A DNA stretch of 64,000 bases. Source: JAAFIP01 sp963775085 (GTDB lineage Bacteria > Pseudomonadota > Gammaproteobacteria > Burkholderiales > Burkholderiaceae_C). Position numbers and translations under genes: made by a program. The notes beneath the pieces were generated by a model. That model was not told the origin of the DNA and did no database searches. It saw nothing but the letters and a program-made list of their open reading frames with translations. The stretch spans positions 930,001-994,000 of the forward strand of contig CAVZHO010000002.1 of the NCBI GenBank assembly GCA_963775085.1, given 5' to 3'. Shown here in pieces: positions 50,530 through 59,007 of the stretch. Numbering within the stretch: position 1 is the stretch's first letter; every line of letters begins with the position of its first letter.

Positions 50530-52357
50530 ACAAATCCGCAACATCGCCATCATCGCCCACGTCGACCATGGCAAAACCACCCTGGTAGACCAGCTACTGC
50601 GCCAGTCCGGCACCTTCCGCGCCAACGAGAAAGTCACCGAACGCGTGATGGACAACAACGACCTGGAAAAAGAACGCGGCATTACCATTTTGGCCAAAAA
50701 CTGCTCGGTCACCTGGAAAGACACCCACGTCAATATCGTCGACACCCCCGGCCACGCCGACTTTGGCGGCGAGGTAGAGCGCGCGCTGTCCATGGTGGAC
50801 GGCGTGGTGCTGCTGATTGACGCGGTCGAAGGCCCCATGCCGCAAACCCGCTTTGTGACCAAGAAGGCCCTGGCCCTGGGTCTCAAGCCCATTGTCGTGG
50901 TCAACAAGGTCGACCGTCCCGGTGCCCGCCCCGACTATGTGATCAACGCCGCCTTTGAGCTGTTTGACAAACTCGGCGCGACCGAAGAGCAACTCGATTT
51001 CCCCGTGGTGTACGCCAGCGGCTTGAACGGCTGGGCTTCGATGACCGAAGGCGCGCCGGGCGAGCAGTGGGGCAAAGACTTGGCCCCACTGTTTGATACC
51101 GTGCTGGCCCATGTGCCAGCCCATGCAGGCGACCCGGCTGCGCCGCTGCAATTGCAAATCTCCAGCATGGACTACAGCAGCTATGTCGGAAAAATCGGCG
51201 TAGGCCGTATCAACCAGGGCACGCTCAAAATGCCACAGGACGTGGTGATGGTGTCTGGCTTGGATGGCACCCCCGTCAAATGCCGCATCAACCAGGTGCT
51301 GACCTTTGAAGGCCTGGAGCGCCGTCCGCTGGACGTGGGCGAGATGGCCTACCCCGGCCATATCGTGCTGATCAACGGCATTGAAGACATCGCTCTGGGC
51401 GTAACCATCACCGATCCCCTCAACCCCCAGCCGCTGCCCATGCTGATGGTGGATGAGCCCACGCTGACGATGAACTTTTGCGTCAACAACAGCCCCCTGG
51501 CAGGCCGCGAAGGCAAGTTTGTCACCAGCCGCCAACTGCGCGACCGTCTCACCCGCGAGCTGCAATCCAACATGGCCCTGCGTGTCAAAGACACCGACGA
51601 AGACGGTATTTACGAGGTGTCGGGCCGTGGCGAATTGCACCTGACCATTCTGCTGGAAACCATGCGCCGCGAAGGCTACGAGCTGGCCGTGAGCAAGCCG
51701 CGCGTCGTGTTCAAGGAAATCAATGGTGAAAAGCACGAGCCCATCGAATTGCTGACGGTCGATGTCGAAGAAACCCACCAAGGTGCCGTGATGCAGGCCC
51801 TGGGCGAACGCAAGGGTGACCTGGTCAACATGGAGTCCGACGGCCGTGGCCGTGTACGCCTGGAATACCGCATCCCCGCGCGCGGCCTGATCGGTTTCCG
51901 CAACGAATTTTTGAACATGACCCGCGGCACCGGCCTGGCCAGCAACATTTTTGACAGCTACGGCCCCTTCAAGGGCGAGATTGCAGGCCGTAAAAACGGC
52001 GTGCTGATCAGCATGGACGATGGCGAAATCGTCACCTACTCGCTGGGCAAACTCGATGACCGTGGTCGCATGTTCGTCAAGGCGGGTGACCCGGTCTATG
52101 AAGGCATGATCGTCGGTCTGCACAACCGCGACAACGATTTGGTTGTCAACGCCGTGCGCATGAAGCAGCTGACCAACTTCCGCGTCAGCGGCAAGGAAGA
52201 CGCGATCAAGATCACCCCGCCCATCATCCTCAGCCTGGAGACCGCCGTGGAGTTTTTAGAAGACGACGAGTTGGTGGAGATCACGCCGAAGTCGATCCGC
52301 CTGCGCAAACGCCACCTGAAGGAGCATGAGCGCAAGAAGGCGCGTCACGACTCCTAA
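50522..52357 (+). CDS. typA: Ribosome-associated GTPase TypA/BipA
   Basis: A 611-residue translational GTPase. The G domain has IAHVDHGKTTLVDQLL, ERGITILAKN, DTPGHADFGGEV and NKVDRPGARPD. EF-G-like domains follow (GRGELHLTILLETMRREGYE), then the BipA-specific C-terminus (FRVSGKEDAIKITPP). It assists 50S assembly and stress/low-temperature growth. The start overlaps the truB end; a terminator follows at 52435. Confidence 0.97.
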   Translation: MSKQIRNIAIIAHVDHGKTTLVDQLLRQSGTFRANEKVTERVMDNNDLEKERGITILAKNCSVTWKDTHVNIVDTPGHADFGGEVERALSMVDGVVLLIDAVEGPMPQTRFVTKKALALGLKPIVVVNKVDRPGARPDYVINAAFELFDKLGATEEQLDFPVVYASGLNGWASMTEGAPGEQWGKDLAPLFDTVLAHVPAHAGDPAAPLQLQISSMDYSSYVGKIGVGRINQGTLKMPQDVVMVSGLDGTPVKCRINQVLTFEGLERRPLDVGEMAYPGHIVLINGIEDIALGVTITDPLNPQPLPMLMVDEPTLTMNFCVNNSPLAGREGKFVTSRQLRDRLTRELQSNMALRVKDTDEDGIYEVSGRGELHLTILLETMRREGYELAVSKPRVVFKEINGEKHEPIELLTVDVEETHQGAVMQALGERKGDLVNMESDGRGRVRLEYRIPARGLIGFRNEFLNMTRGTGLASNIFDSYGPFKGEIAGRKNGVLISMDDGEIVTYSLGKLDDRGRMFVKAGDPVYEGMIVGLHNRDNDLVVNAVRMKQLTNFRVSGKEDAIKITPPIILSLETAVEFLEDDELVEITPKSIRLRKRHLKEHERKKARHDS

Positions 52358-52375
52358 TCTCTTTAAGAGGGGGAT

Positions 52376-52576
52376 TTTTTGAACGCAGAGTGCGCAGAGG
52401 TTTCGCGGAGTGCGCAAAAGAAGTCAAAGAAAATAAACAGCCAAAATTTGAAAATAGTTTTGGCTGTTTTGCATTGAGGCCTCTTATGCTTTTTGGTTTT
52501 CATTTTTGTATTTTTTTGTATTCTCTTTTTTGCGTTCTCTGCGAAACCTTTGCGATCTCTGCGTTCAAAAATCCCC
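52376..52576. repeat. Large inverted repeat (about 45-bp arms) downstream of typA
   Basis: The left arm (from 52378, GAACGCAGAGTGCGCAGAGG, TTTCGCGGAG) and the complement of the right arm (ending about 52572, GAACGCAGAGATCGCAAAGG, TTTCGCAGAG) align over about 45 bp with a few differences. This is the GAACGCAGAG-type palindromic element seen in many environmental proteobacteria. It has no ORF. A terminator hairpin lies inside. Confidence 0.8.
52435..52469 (+). terminator. Terminator-like hairpin after typA
   Basis: AAACAGCCAAAA and its exact complement TTTTGGCTGTTT form a 12-bp stem with an 11-base loop. The stem ends in T's. It is nested in the larger inverted repeat and ends the truB-typA transcript in all likelihood. 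Confidence 0.7.
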
Positions 52577-52611
52577 GCATTCCCCCGTATCTCCCCTGCA
52601 GCTAGATAAAC

Positions 52612-53493
52612 ATGAAACTCACGCACTCTAAAGCGGTACTGACGATGCTGGCCGTGACCCTTATGTGGTCTATCGCAGGCGTAGTCACCCGCCAGCTAGA
52701 GCACGCCAAGAGTTTTGAAGTGACGTTCTGGCGCAGCTTCTTTACTGCAATCTCGCTGCTCATCATTTTGCCAGTGTGGCAAGGCAAAGACGTGTTTCGC
52801 AAGATGCATTGGGGGAGTAGGGCGTTTTGGATATCCGGCCTGTGCTGGAGCGTGATGTTTACGGCTTTTATGATGGCGTTGACGCTGACCAGTGTGGGCA
52901 ATGTGCTGGTCACGATGGCGGTGGGGCCGCTGCTGACGGCCTTGGCAGCGCGGTTTTTTATTGGGCACCAATTGCCCCTGCGCACCTGGGTGGCCATTGG
53001 CGTGGCGGGGGCGGGTATTGCCTACATGTTTGGCGCGCAGATGAATATGGGCGCGCCGGGGGCCTTGCTGGGCTGCTTGGTAGCACTATTGGTGCCGATT
53101 GCGGCGGCTACGCATTGGACCGTGGTGCAGCATGGCCATATGCGTGGTGACGATATTGACCTGGTGCCCTGCGTTTTGGTAGGAGCGGTCATCTCATCCT
53201 TGCTCACGCTGCCGCTGTCGTTTCCCTTTGTGGCTACAGGTAAAGATGTGGCCTGGCTGGGCATGCTGGGTCTGGTGCAACTGGCGATTCCATGCACACT
53301 CAGCGTGATCTGTGCGCGCGTGCTCAAAGCGCCCGAGGTATCGCTGCTGGCCTTGCTGGAGGTGATCTTTGGCATTGCGCTGGCGTGGCTGGGCGCGAAC
53401 GAGGTGCCCAGCGCGACGGTATTGCAGGGCGGGGCGCTGGTGATTGGCGCACTGCTAGTCAATGAGCTACTCGGTTGGAAGGAAAATAAATAA
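52612..53493 (+). CDS. EamA/DMT-family transporter
   Basis: A 293-residue inner-membrane protein with ten helices arranged as two EamA repeats. The first ends SVGNVLVTMAVGPLLTALAA, and the second contains LVQLAIPCTLSVICARVLKAPEVSLLALLEVIFGIALAWL-type helices (about 230-270). Probable metabolite exporter; substrate unknown. Its TAA overlaps the ATG of the next gene, so the two are co-translated. Confidence 0.88.
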   Translation: MKLTHSKAVLTMLAVTLMWSIAGVVTRQLEHAKSFEVTFWRSFFTAISLLIILPVWQGKDVFRKMHWGSRAFWISGLCWSVMFTAFMMALTLTSVGNVLVTMAVGPLLTALAARFFIGHQLPLRTWVAIGVAGAGIAYMFGAQMNMGAPGALLGCLVALLVPIAAATHWTVVQHGHMRGDDIDLVPCVLVGAVISSLLTLPLSFPFVATGKDVAWLGMLGLVQLAIPCTLSVICARVLKAPEVSLLALLEVIFGIALAWLGANEVPSATVLQGGALVIGALLVNELLGWKENK

Positions 53494-54644
53494 TGCTGGA
53501 TGAACAACACGTGATCGCAGAAGTGCGCGGCTGTGCGGGCTTGATTACCCTGAATCGTCCGAAGGCCTTGAACGCCCTGTCGCTCCCCATGATCAGGCAA
53601 ATCACGGCTGCGCTGCTTGACTGGCGGGCGCAAGCAGCTATCAAGTTAGTAGCAATACGCGGCATGGGCAAGAACCCTGTGCACGCTACAGACAGCACGG
53701 CTGCGGCCTTCACGCCCTTTGGCAGCTTTTGCGCAGGCGGCGATATCCGCTACTTCCACCAGGCGATTTTTGCGGGTGACCCATCGCTGGAAGACTTTTT
53801 TACCGAAGAGTACCAACTCAACCATTTGATCCATACCTATCCCAAACCGTACATCGCTTTCATGGACGGCATTGTCTTTGGTGGCGGCATGGGCATCAGC
53901 CAGGGGGCTAGCTACCGCATCGTCACCGAGCGTACCAAGATGGCTATGCCTGAGACGGGGATTGGCCTGTTCCCCGATGTGGGCGGTGGCTACTTTTTAA
54001 GCCGTTGTCCGGGTCGGGTGGGGGAGTATCTGGCACTCACCGGGCAGTTGATTGGTGGCGACGATGCAGTGCACAGCGGCCTCGCGGACAGCCTGGCCAA
54101 CTCTTCCGCGCTGCCTGCGCTGTGGGACGCTTTGCCTGCTTTGGTGGTGACCGATGCAACCTCCATCGGGCCACTGATAGCTACTAAAACTATAGCTGAA
54201 AATGTCCAGGGGACAGGGACTATGGGTCAAAATCGCCCTCAAATTGACGCCTACTTCGGTTTGGGCAGTGTCAAAGAGATCGTAGCCGCCTTGGAGCGTG
54301 ATACTTCCGCCTGGGCGCAAGAAACCGCTGCTACTTTGCGCAAACGCTCGCCCCTGATGCTGCATGTGGTGCTGCAACTGATCCGCCGCGCGCGCAGCAT
54401 GACGCTGGCCGATGACCTGCGTATGGAGCGCGACATGGTGCGCCATTGTTTTCACACCCACCACCTGGCGCGCACCGGTGCTGCCAGCGAAACGGTGGAA
54501 GGTATCCGCGCCCTGGCGGTAGACAAAGACCATGCCCCCAAGTGGAACCCCGCACGAATAGAAGACGTTACCTCCGAAATGGTACAACCGTTTTTTACCA
54601 GTCCCTGGCCCGCGCCGATGCACCCGCTAAGAAGCCTTGTCTAG
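53493..54644 (+). CDS. 3-hydroxyisobutyryl-CoA hydrolase/enoyl-CoA hydratase family protein
   Basis: A 383-residue crotonase-fold protein of the ECH_2 type. The oxyanion motif FCAGGDIRYFH and MDGIVFGGGMGISQGASYRI, then the Glu-bearing AMPETGIGLFPDVGGGYFLS, match 3-hydroxyisobutyryl-CoA hydrolases of valine breakdown. Two mini-repeats are read in frame: AQAAIKLVAIRG in the first strand region and LIATKTIAENVQGTGTMGQN in the middle. A further extra stretch (KNPVHATDSTAAAFTPFGS) precedes the oxyanion loop. Whether activity survives is untested. Confidence 0.88.
   Translation: MLDEQHVIAEVRGCAGLITLNRPKALNALSLPMIRQITAALLDWRAQAAIKLVAIRGMGKNPVHATDSTAAAFTPFGSFCAGGDIRYFHQAIFAGDPSLEDFFTEEYQLNHLIHTYPKPYIAFMDGIVFGGGMGISQGASYRIVTERTKMAMPETGIGLFPDVGGGYFLSRCPGRVGEYLALTGQLIGGDDAVHSGLADSLANSSALPALWDALPALVVTDATSIGPLIATKTIAENVQGTGTMGQNRPQIDAYFGLGSVKEIVAALERDTSAWAQETAATLRKRSPLMLHVVLQLIRRARSMTLADDLRMERDMVRHCFHTHHLARTGAASETVEGIRALAVDKDHAPKWNPARIEDVTSEMVQPFFTSPWPAPMHPLRSLV
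53627..53655 (-). repeat. Dispersed mini-repeat, partial, in the CoA-hydrolase gene
   Basis: GGCGCAAGCAGCTATCAAGT followed by TAGTAGCA. This is the shared GCAAGCAGCTATTAAAATAGTAGC module without the GTCC/GGAC hairpin. Confidence 0.6.
54177..54233 (+). repeat. Dispersed mini-repeat, subfamily A, in the CoA-hydrolase gene
   Basis: GATAGCTACTAAAACTATAG, CTGAAAATGTCCAGGGGACA, GGGACTATGGG. Nearly the same as the intergenic copy at 56057. It encodes IATKTIAENVQGTGTM in frame. Confidence 0.85.
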
Positions 54645-54685
54645 GACACACTGGCACCAGCCAGGCAAGGCAATATCTAAGTCCA

Positions 54686-55174
54686 TTAAGCGCGTTTGAT
54701 CTTCTTCATCTCCCGCTCCACCTCGCGTTTACCCTCGCGCTCATGGATCACATCGCGTTTGTCGTGCTCGGCCTTGCCTTTGGCCAGGGCGATTTCGCAT
54801 TTGATGAAGCCGTTTTTCCAGTGCAGGTTAATCGGCACCAGGGTGTAGCCCTTTTGCTCCACCTTGCCTGTAAGGCGGCGGATTTCGTCCTTTTTCATCA
54901 GCAGCTTTTTGGTGCGCACATTGTCGGGGTTGACGTGCGTAGAGGCGGTGTTGAGTGGGTTGATCTGGCAGCCCAGCAAAAACAGCTCGCCGTTCTTGAT
55001 CAGCACATAGCCGTCGGTCAGTTGCACCTTGCCGCTGCGCACTGACTTGACTTCCCAGCCGTCCAGCACCATGCCGCACTCGTGGCGCTCTTCAAAAAAG
55101 TAGTTGTAGGCGGCTTTTTTGTTCTCGGCGATGCGCGAGTTGCCAGTGGCGGGAGAGTCGGGCTTTTTTGTCAT
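54686..55174 (-). CDS. smpB: SsrA-binding protein SmpB
   Basis: A 162-residue OB-fold protein that delivers tmRNA to stalled ribosomes. RIAENKKAAYNYFFEERHEC, GMVLDGWEVKSVRSGKVQL and YTLVPINLHWKNGFIKCEIA are diagnostic. A basic C-terminal tail (REGKREVEREMKKIKRA) enters the decoding channel. ATG 55174 is preferred over an upstream ATG. It diverges from the ratA gene. Confidence 0.97.
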   Translation of the reverse strand: MTKKPDSPATGNSRIAENKKAAYNYFFEERHECGMVLDGWEVKSVRSGKVQLTDGYVLIKNGELFLLGCQINPLNTASTHVNPDNVRTKKLLMKKDEIRRLTGKVEQKGYTLVPINLHWKNGFIKCEIALAKGKAEHDKRDVIHEREGKREVEREMKKIKRA

Positions 55175-55256
55175 GGTGCTGTGGTCGCGGGGCAGCGCCC
55201 CAATACAATGGCGCTGTGCCAACCCTCCCATTGTATGAACTCTGAACGAACGTCCC

Positions 55257-55712
55257 GTGAAAACCGTTAATAAGTCTGTGCTGATCTGGTACAGCGCCGC
55301 GCAAATGTTCGATTTAGTGACCGATGTGCCGCTTTACCCGCAGTTTCTGCCCTGGTGTGACAGCGCCCGCCTTGTCGAATCGTCTTCTGCTGGCGCACTG
55401 GCCGAGGTAAGCATCCATTTTGCCGGTATCCGCCAGAGTTTTAGCACCCAAAACACCCATGGATGGGAGCCTACGGGGCTCAGAACGGTGCAGATGAAGC
55501 TGGTCAAAGGGCCATTTTCTCAATTACACGGCGTATGGCAATTTATCCCCTTGGGCACACCCGAGCAACATGCCAGCCGGGTAGAGCTGCAACTGCACTA
55601 CGGCTTTGACAATGCCGCACTGGGCGCTCTGGTCGGCCCGGTGTTTGACAAAATCGCCTCCAGCATGGTGGATGCCTTCGTCAAGCGCGCGCAGGCGGTG
55701 TATGGCGGCTAG
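55257..55712 (+). CDS. ratA: RatA-type START-domain protein
   Basis: A 151-residue COQ10/START-fold protein. The start VNKSVLIWYSAAQMFDLVTD and YPQFLPWCDSARLVE, plus the C-terminal FDKIASSMVDAFVKRA, are typical. In E. coli the homologue inhibits 70S formation; in other bacteria it is thought to aid ubiquinone function. GTG 55257 is the start. It lies 3 bp upstream of rnfH and divergent from smpB, the usual arrangement. Confidence 0.9.
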   Translation: MKTVNKSVLIWYSAAQMFDLVTDVPLYPQFLPWCDSARLVESSSAGALAEVSIHFAGIRQSFSTQNTHGWEPTGLRTVQMKLVKGPFSQLHGVWQFIPLGTPEQHASRVELQLHYGFDNAALGALVGPVFDKIASSMVDAFVKRAQAVYGG

Positions 55713-55715
55713 GCC

Positions 55716-56045
55716 ATGAAAATTACCGTGCTGTATAGCCCTGCGCCGCGCGTGGTGCATGAGGTAGCGCTAGACCTGCCCGATGGGGCGCAGGTAGCAC
55801 AGGCGATAGCGCAGGTGCAAGCGCTGGAGGCTTTTGCGCAGATAGCCTGGGACAGGGCTTCACTGGGCATCTGGAACCACCCAGCCAGCCGGGAGCAGGC
55901 GCTGCATGACAAAGACCGGCTGGAGATTTACCGTCCATTGCGGGTAGACCCCAAAGTGGCGCGGCGTGAGCGCTTTGCCAAGCAGGGGGCGCGTACGTCG
56001 GGGCTGTTTGCCAAGCGCAGGCCGGGTGGCAAGGCTGGATATTAA
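55716..56045 (+). CDS. rnfH: RnfH family protein (RatB)
   Basis: A 109-residue ubiquitin-fold protein of the UPF0125 family: start MKITVLYSPAPRVV, core ASLGIWNHPASREQALHDKD and DRLEIYRPLRVDPKVARRER. The Lys/Arg-rich tail is usual. Function is unsettled. A ratA partner lies 3 bp upstream. Confidence 0.92.
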   Translation: MKITVLYSPAPRVVHEVALDLPDGAQVAQAIAQVQALEAFAQIAWDRASLGIWNHPASREQALHDKDRLEIYRPLRVDPKVARRERFAKQGARTSGLFAKRRPGGKAGY

Positions 56046-56056
56046 GATCGCCTATT

Positions 56057-56112
56057 CGCTATAGTTTATATAGCTAAAAATGTCCAGGCGACAGGGACTA
56101 CGGGCAATAAAC
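56057..56112 (+). repeat. Dispersed mini-repeat, subfamily A, intergenic
   Basis: GCTATAGTTTATATAGCTAA, AAATGTCCAGGCGACAGGGA, CTACGGG. It shows the element outside a gene, between rnfH and the DUF4124 gene, so its edges can be judged: GCTAT at the left and about CGGG at the right, near 52-56 bp. Confidence 0.85.
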
Positions 56113-56140
56113 ACCCACTAAACGCAGTTAAACATGCAGT

Positions 56141-56692
56141 TTACTTGCAGTCAGCCGCAATAATGCCTTCCAGGCGCTTGGTTTCCACGATGCGGGCAGC
56201 GTCGTCCAGATATTCACGCTCGCCCTTGGCATTGGTGGTGGAGATGCGAACGCCGGAGTCGTAGGTGGCTTTGCCCCTTTTGGCGCGGGCGCAGTTCTCT
56301 GCTTGAGCGGCAGCAAATTTATCTGTTTCGATTTTTTTCTTGGCGACCTCAGCGGCCTCGTTTTCTTTTTTCTTCTTTTCCAGCTCGGTGTCCTTGCCTG
56401 ATGGCGGCTTGGGGGCGCTGGCGCTGGCCTTAGGGGCTGAGGCAGTGCCCGCAGGGGCAGATGCACCCGCAACCGCCGCCTCGGCAACCTCCGCTGCTTT
56501 GGCTTTGGTTTGTGCCGCAGCGGGGCGCTTAAAAATGCTTTTCTCCGGCACGTCGGCAGCGGGAGCCTGGTCGCTGTAGATACGGCGACCGTCTTTTTCG
56601 GTCCAACCCCACTGGGCCAACGCAGTTGACGAGGCAAGTAATGCCGTCAAACCAGCCAAAATGAGTGCAACGGAGCGGGTAGTTAATTTCAT
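56141..56692 (-). CDS. Exported DUF4124-domain protein
   Basis: A 183-residue protein with a signal peptide (SVALILAGLTALLASSTALA). The DUF4124 motif WGWTEKDGRRIYSDQAPAA lies at the mature N-terminus. A long Ala/Pro/Lys linker with charged coiled coil follows (DTELEKKKKENEAAEVAKK), and a C-terminal helical region contains two Cys (ENCARAKRG and ADCK) that could form a disulfide. Periplasmic, unknown function. ATG 56692 is set by the signal peptide. Confidence 0.8.
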   Translation of the reverse strand: MKLTTRSVALILAGLTALLASSTALAQWGWTEKDGRRIYSDQAPAADVPEKSIFKRPAAAQTKAKAAEVAEAAVAGASAPAGTASAPKASASAPKPPSGKDTELEKKKKENEAAEVAKKKIETDKFAAAQAENCARAKRGKATYDSGVRISTTNAKGEREYLDDAARIVETKRLEGIIAADCK

Positions 56693-56857
56693 AGCGATAA
56701 GTGTAGCGTGCCAGAGGCCCATGCGGTGTACAACGCAGAACCAGCGGTTGTGTTGACACGATAGGCGGCGGCGCGCGTGAACAAGTGCCTGTGAATTCGT
56801 TGTTTTTAAACCTCGGTCAAGGGCACGCGGGTACAATCCTTCTTTTGGAGCCTTCGC

Positions 56858-58327
56858 ATGCGTTTACTGGGTAAAGCCCTCACTTTTGACGATGTTTTGC
56901 TCGTCCCCGCCTTCTCGGAAGTCCTGCCCAAGGACACCTCGCTCACCACCCGATTTTCCCGCAATATCACGCTCAACCTGCCCTTGGTGTCTGCCGCCAT
57001 GGATACCGTGACCGAGGCGCGCCTGGCCATTGCCATGGCGCAAGAGGGCGGTATCGGCATCATCCACAAAAACTTCAGCGCCCAAGACCAGGCTGCCCAG
57101 GTGCGCAAGGTCAAGCGCCACGAGTCCGGCGTGCTGCGCGACCCGGTAGTGATTCCGCCGGACTTTAAAGTGCACCAGGTCATTGCCCTCTCCGAGCAAC
57201 TGGGCGTAAGCGGCTTTCCCGTGGTGGATGGCGGCAAAGTGGTGGGCATCGTCACCAGCCGCGATCTGCGCTTTGAAGCCCGCATGGACGTACCTGCCAG
57301 CCAGATCATGACCCCGCGTGAGCGCTTGATTACCGTGCGTGAAGGGGGATCGCTCAAAGATGCCAAAGCGCTGATGAACAAGCACCGGCTGGAGCGCGTG
57401 CTGGTGGTCAACGACGCGTTTGAGCTCAAGGGACTGATCACCGTCAAAGACATCACCAAGCAAACCAGCTTCCCCAATGCCGCGCGTGACGAGCAAGGCA
57501 AGCTGCGCGTAGGCGCGGCCGTAGGCGTAGGCGAGGGCACCGAGGAGCGCGTTGAGGCGCTGGTAGCCGCTGGCGTAGACGCCATTGTGGTAGATACCGC
57601 CCACGGCCACAGCAAGGGCGTGATCGAGCGCGTGCGCTGGGTGAAAAAGAACTACCCGCAGGTGGACGTGATCGGTGGCAACATCGCCACCGGCGCTGCC
57701 GCGCTGGCCTTGGCCGAGGTGGGCGCAGATGCCGTGAAGGTCGGCATTGGCCCCGGCAGCATTTGTACCACCCGTATCGTCGCGGGTGTAGGCGTCCCGC
57801 AGATCATGGCGATTGACAATGTGGCCATCGCATTGCGCGGCACCGGTGTGCCATTGATTGCCGACGGCGGCATCCGCTACAGCGGCGACATTGCCAAAGC
57901 CATCGCTGCAGGTGCAGGCACGGTGATGATGGGCGGCGTGTTTGCCGGTACGGAGGAAGCACCCGGCGAAGTGGTGCTGTTCCAGGGCCGCAGCTACAAA
58001 AGCTATCGCGGCATGGGCAGCATTGGTGCCATGCAGCAGGGCAGCGCCGACCGCTACTTTCAAGAAAGCAGCACCGGTAACCCCAATGCCGACAAACTGG
58101 TGCCCGAGGGCATCGAAGGCCGTGTGCCCTACAAAGGCTCGGTGGTCAGCATCATCTTCCAGATGGCCGGTGGCCTGCGCGCCAGCATGGGCTACTGCGG
58201 CTGCCCCACGGTAGCCGATATGCAAAACAAGGCCGAGTTTGTAGAGATCACCAGCGCAGGCATCCGCGAAAGCCACGTGCATGATGTGCAGATTACCAAG
58301 GAAGCGCCGAATTACCGGGCAGAATAA
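56858..58327 (+). CDS. guaB: IMP dehydrogenase
   Basis: A 489-residue enzyme that oxidises IMP to XMP, the committed step of GMP synthesis. The start LLGKALTFDDVLLVPAFSEV is typical. Two CBS domains (about 93-205) are inserted in the TIM barrel (VVDGGKVVGIVTSRDLRFEA). The catalytic Cys loop is GPGSICTTRIVAGVGVPQ. The active-site flap is near SADRYFQESS and GRVPYKGSV. In many genomes guaA follows directly; here a toxin-antitoxin pair intervenes. Confidence 0.97.
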   Translation: MRLLGKALTFDDVLLVPAFSEVLPKDTSLTTRFSRNITLNLPLVSAAMDTVTEARLAIAMAQEGGIGIIHKNFSAQDQAAQVRKVKRHESGVLRDPVVIPPDFKVHQVIALSEQLGVSGFPVVDGGKVVGIVTSRDLRFEARMDVPASQIMTPRERLITVREGGSLKDAKALMNKHRLERVLVVNDAFELKGLITVKDITKQTSFPNAARDEQGKLRVGAAVGVGEGTEERVEALVAAGVDAIVVDTAHGHSKGVIERVRWVKKNYPQVDVIGGNIATGAAALALAEVGADAVKVGIGPGSICTTRIVAGVGVPQIMAIDNVAIALRGTGVPLIADGGIRYSGDIAKAIAAGAGTVMMGGVFAGTEEAPGEVVLFQGRSYKSYRGMGSIGAMQQGSADRYFQESSTGNPNADKLVPEGIEGRVPYKGSVVSIIFQMAGGLRASMGYCGCPTVADMQNKAEFVEITSAGIRESHVHDVQITKEAPNYRAE

Positions 58328-58344
58328 TCAGATAAAGGTTTACC

Positions 58345-58635
58345 ATGTTGCTAGATGATCTGCGTCAAATGAAGCCCGCCATCGAGTCTATTGCTCAGCG
58401 CTGTGGAGCCAAGCGTTTGCGCGTTTTTGGCTCTGTTGCGCGCCGGGCGGAACGGCCGGATAGCGATGTGGATTTTCTGGTGGAACTGCCGCAAGGCTAC
58501 GATTTATTTAACCAGCGCATGGCATTGAGCCAAGGCTTGGCTGATCTTCTGCACCGAAAGGTTGATCTTGTGCCAGAACATGAACTGAACCGCCACCTAC
58601 GTGGTCAAGTACTTGCAGAAGCGGTTGAGATATGA
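58345..58635 (+). CDS. MntA-type nucleotidyltransferase antitoxin
   Basis: A 96-residue minimal nucleotidyltransferase. The catalytic pattern GS-x10-DxD is visible as GSVARRAERPDSDVDFLVEL. These antitoxins inactivate HepT by adding AMP to a tyrosine of the toxin. AAAGG lies eight bases before the ATG. It overlaps the next gene by 4 bases (ATGA). Confidence 0.92.
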   Translation: MLLDDLRQMKPAIESIAQRCGAKRLRVFGSVARRAERPDSDVDFLVELPQGYDLFNQRMALSQGLADLLHRKVDLVPEHELNRHLRGQVLAEAVEI

Positions 58636-58976
58636 GTAAGGCCTGGCGTGCTTATGCGCTGCACATACTCGATACGATTGCTAAAGTGCGTCGCATCCAG
58701 CAACGTGGTAATTTAGTCGACGACGAAGTGCTTTATGACGCAGTATTGCGAAACCTGCAAACACTGTCTGAGGCAACACGAATGTTGCCGGATGGTCTGA
58801 AAGCGCTTTACCCGACCATCCCGTGGCGCGAAATTAGCGGATTTCGCAATATCCTAGTGCATAACTATTTGGGTGATATTGACCCCGCCACGATTTCAGG
58901 TGTCATAAACACCCATTTGCAGCCCCTGGAGACCTGTATCAAAACGATGCTGGCTACCGCTTCTGCTTCGGAATAA
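58632..58976 (+). CDS. HepT-type toxin (DUF86 ribonuclease)
   Basis: A 114-residue helical HEPN-fold protein. The ribonuclease motif R-x4-H plus the tyrosine modified by MntA is seen in GFRNILVHNYLGD (RNILVHNY). The order antitoxin-toxin and the 4-base overlap fit mntA-hepT modules. It lies between guaB and guaA, 17 bp after guaB and 31 bp before guaA, so all four genes may be one transcript. Confidence 0.92.
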   Translation: MSKAWRAYALHILDTIAKVRRIQQRGNLVDDEVLYDAVLRNLQTLSEATRMLPDGLKALYPTIPWREISGFRNILVHNYLGDIDPATISGVINTHLQPLETCIKTMLATASASE

Positions 58977-59007
58977 ATACCAGCTTCTCAAGTTTATTGT
59001 TTTTTCT

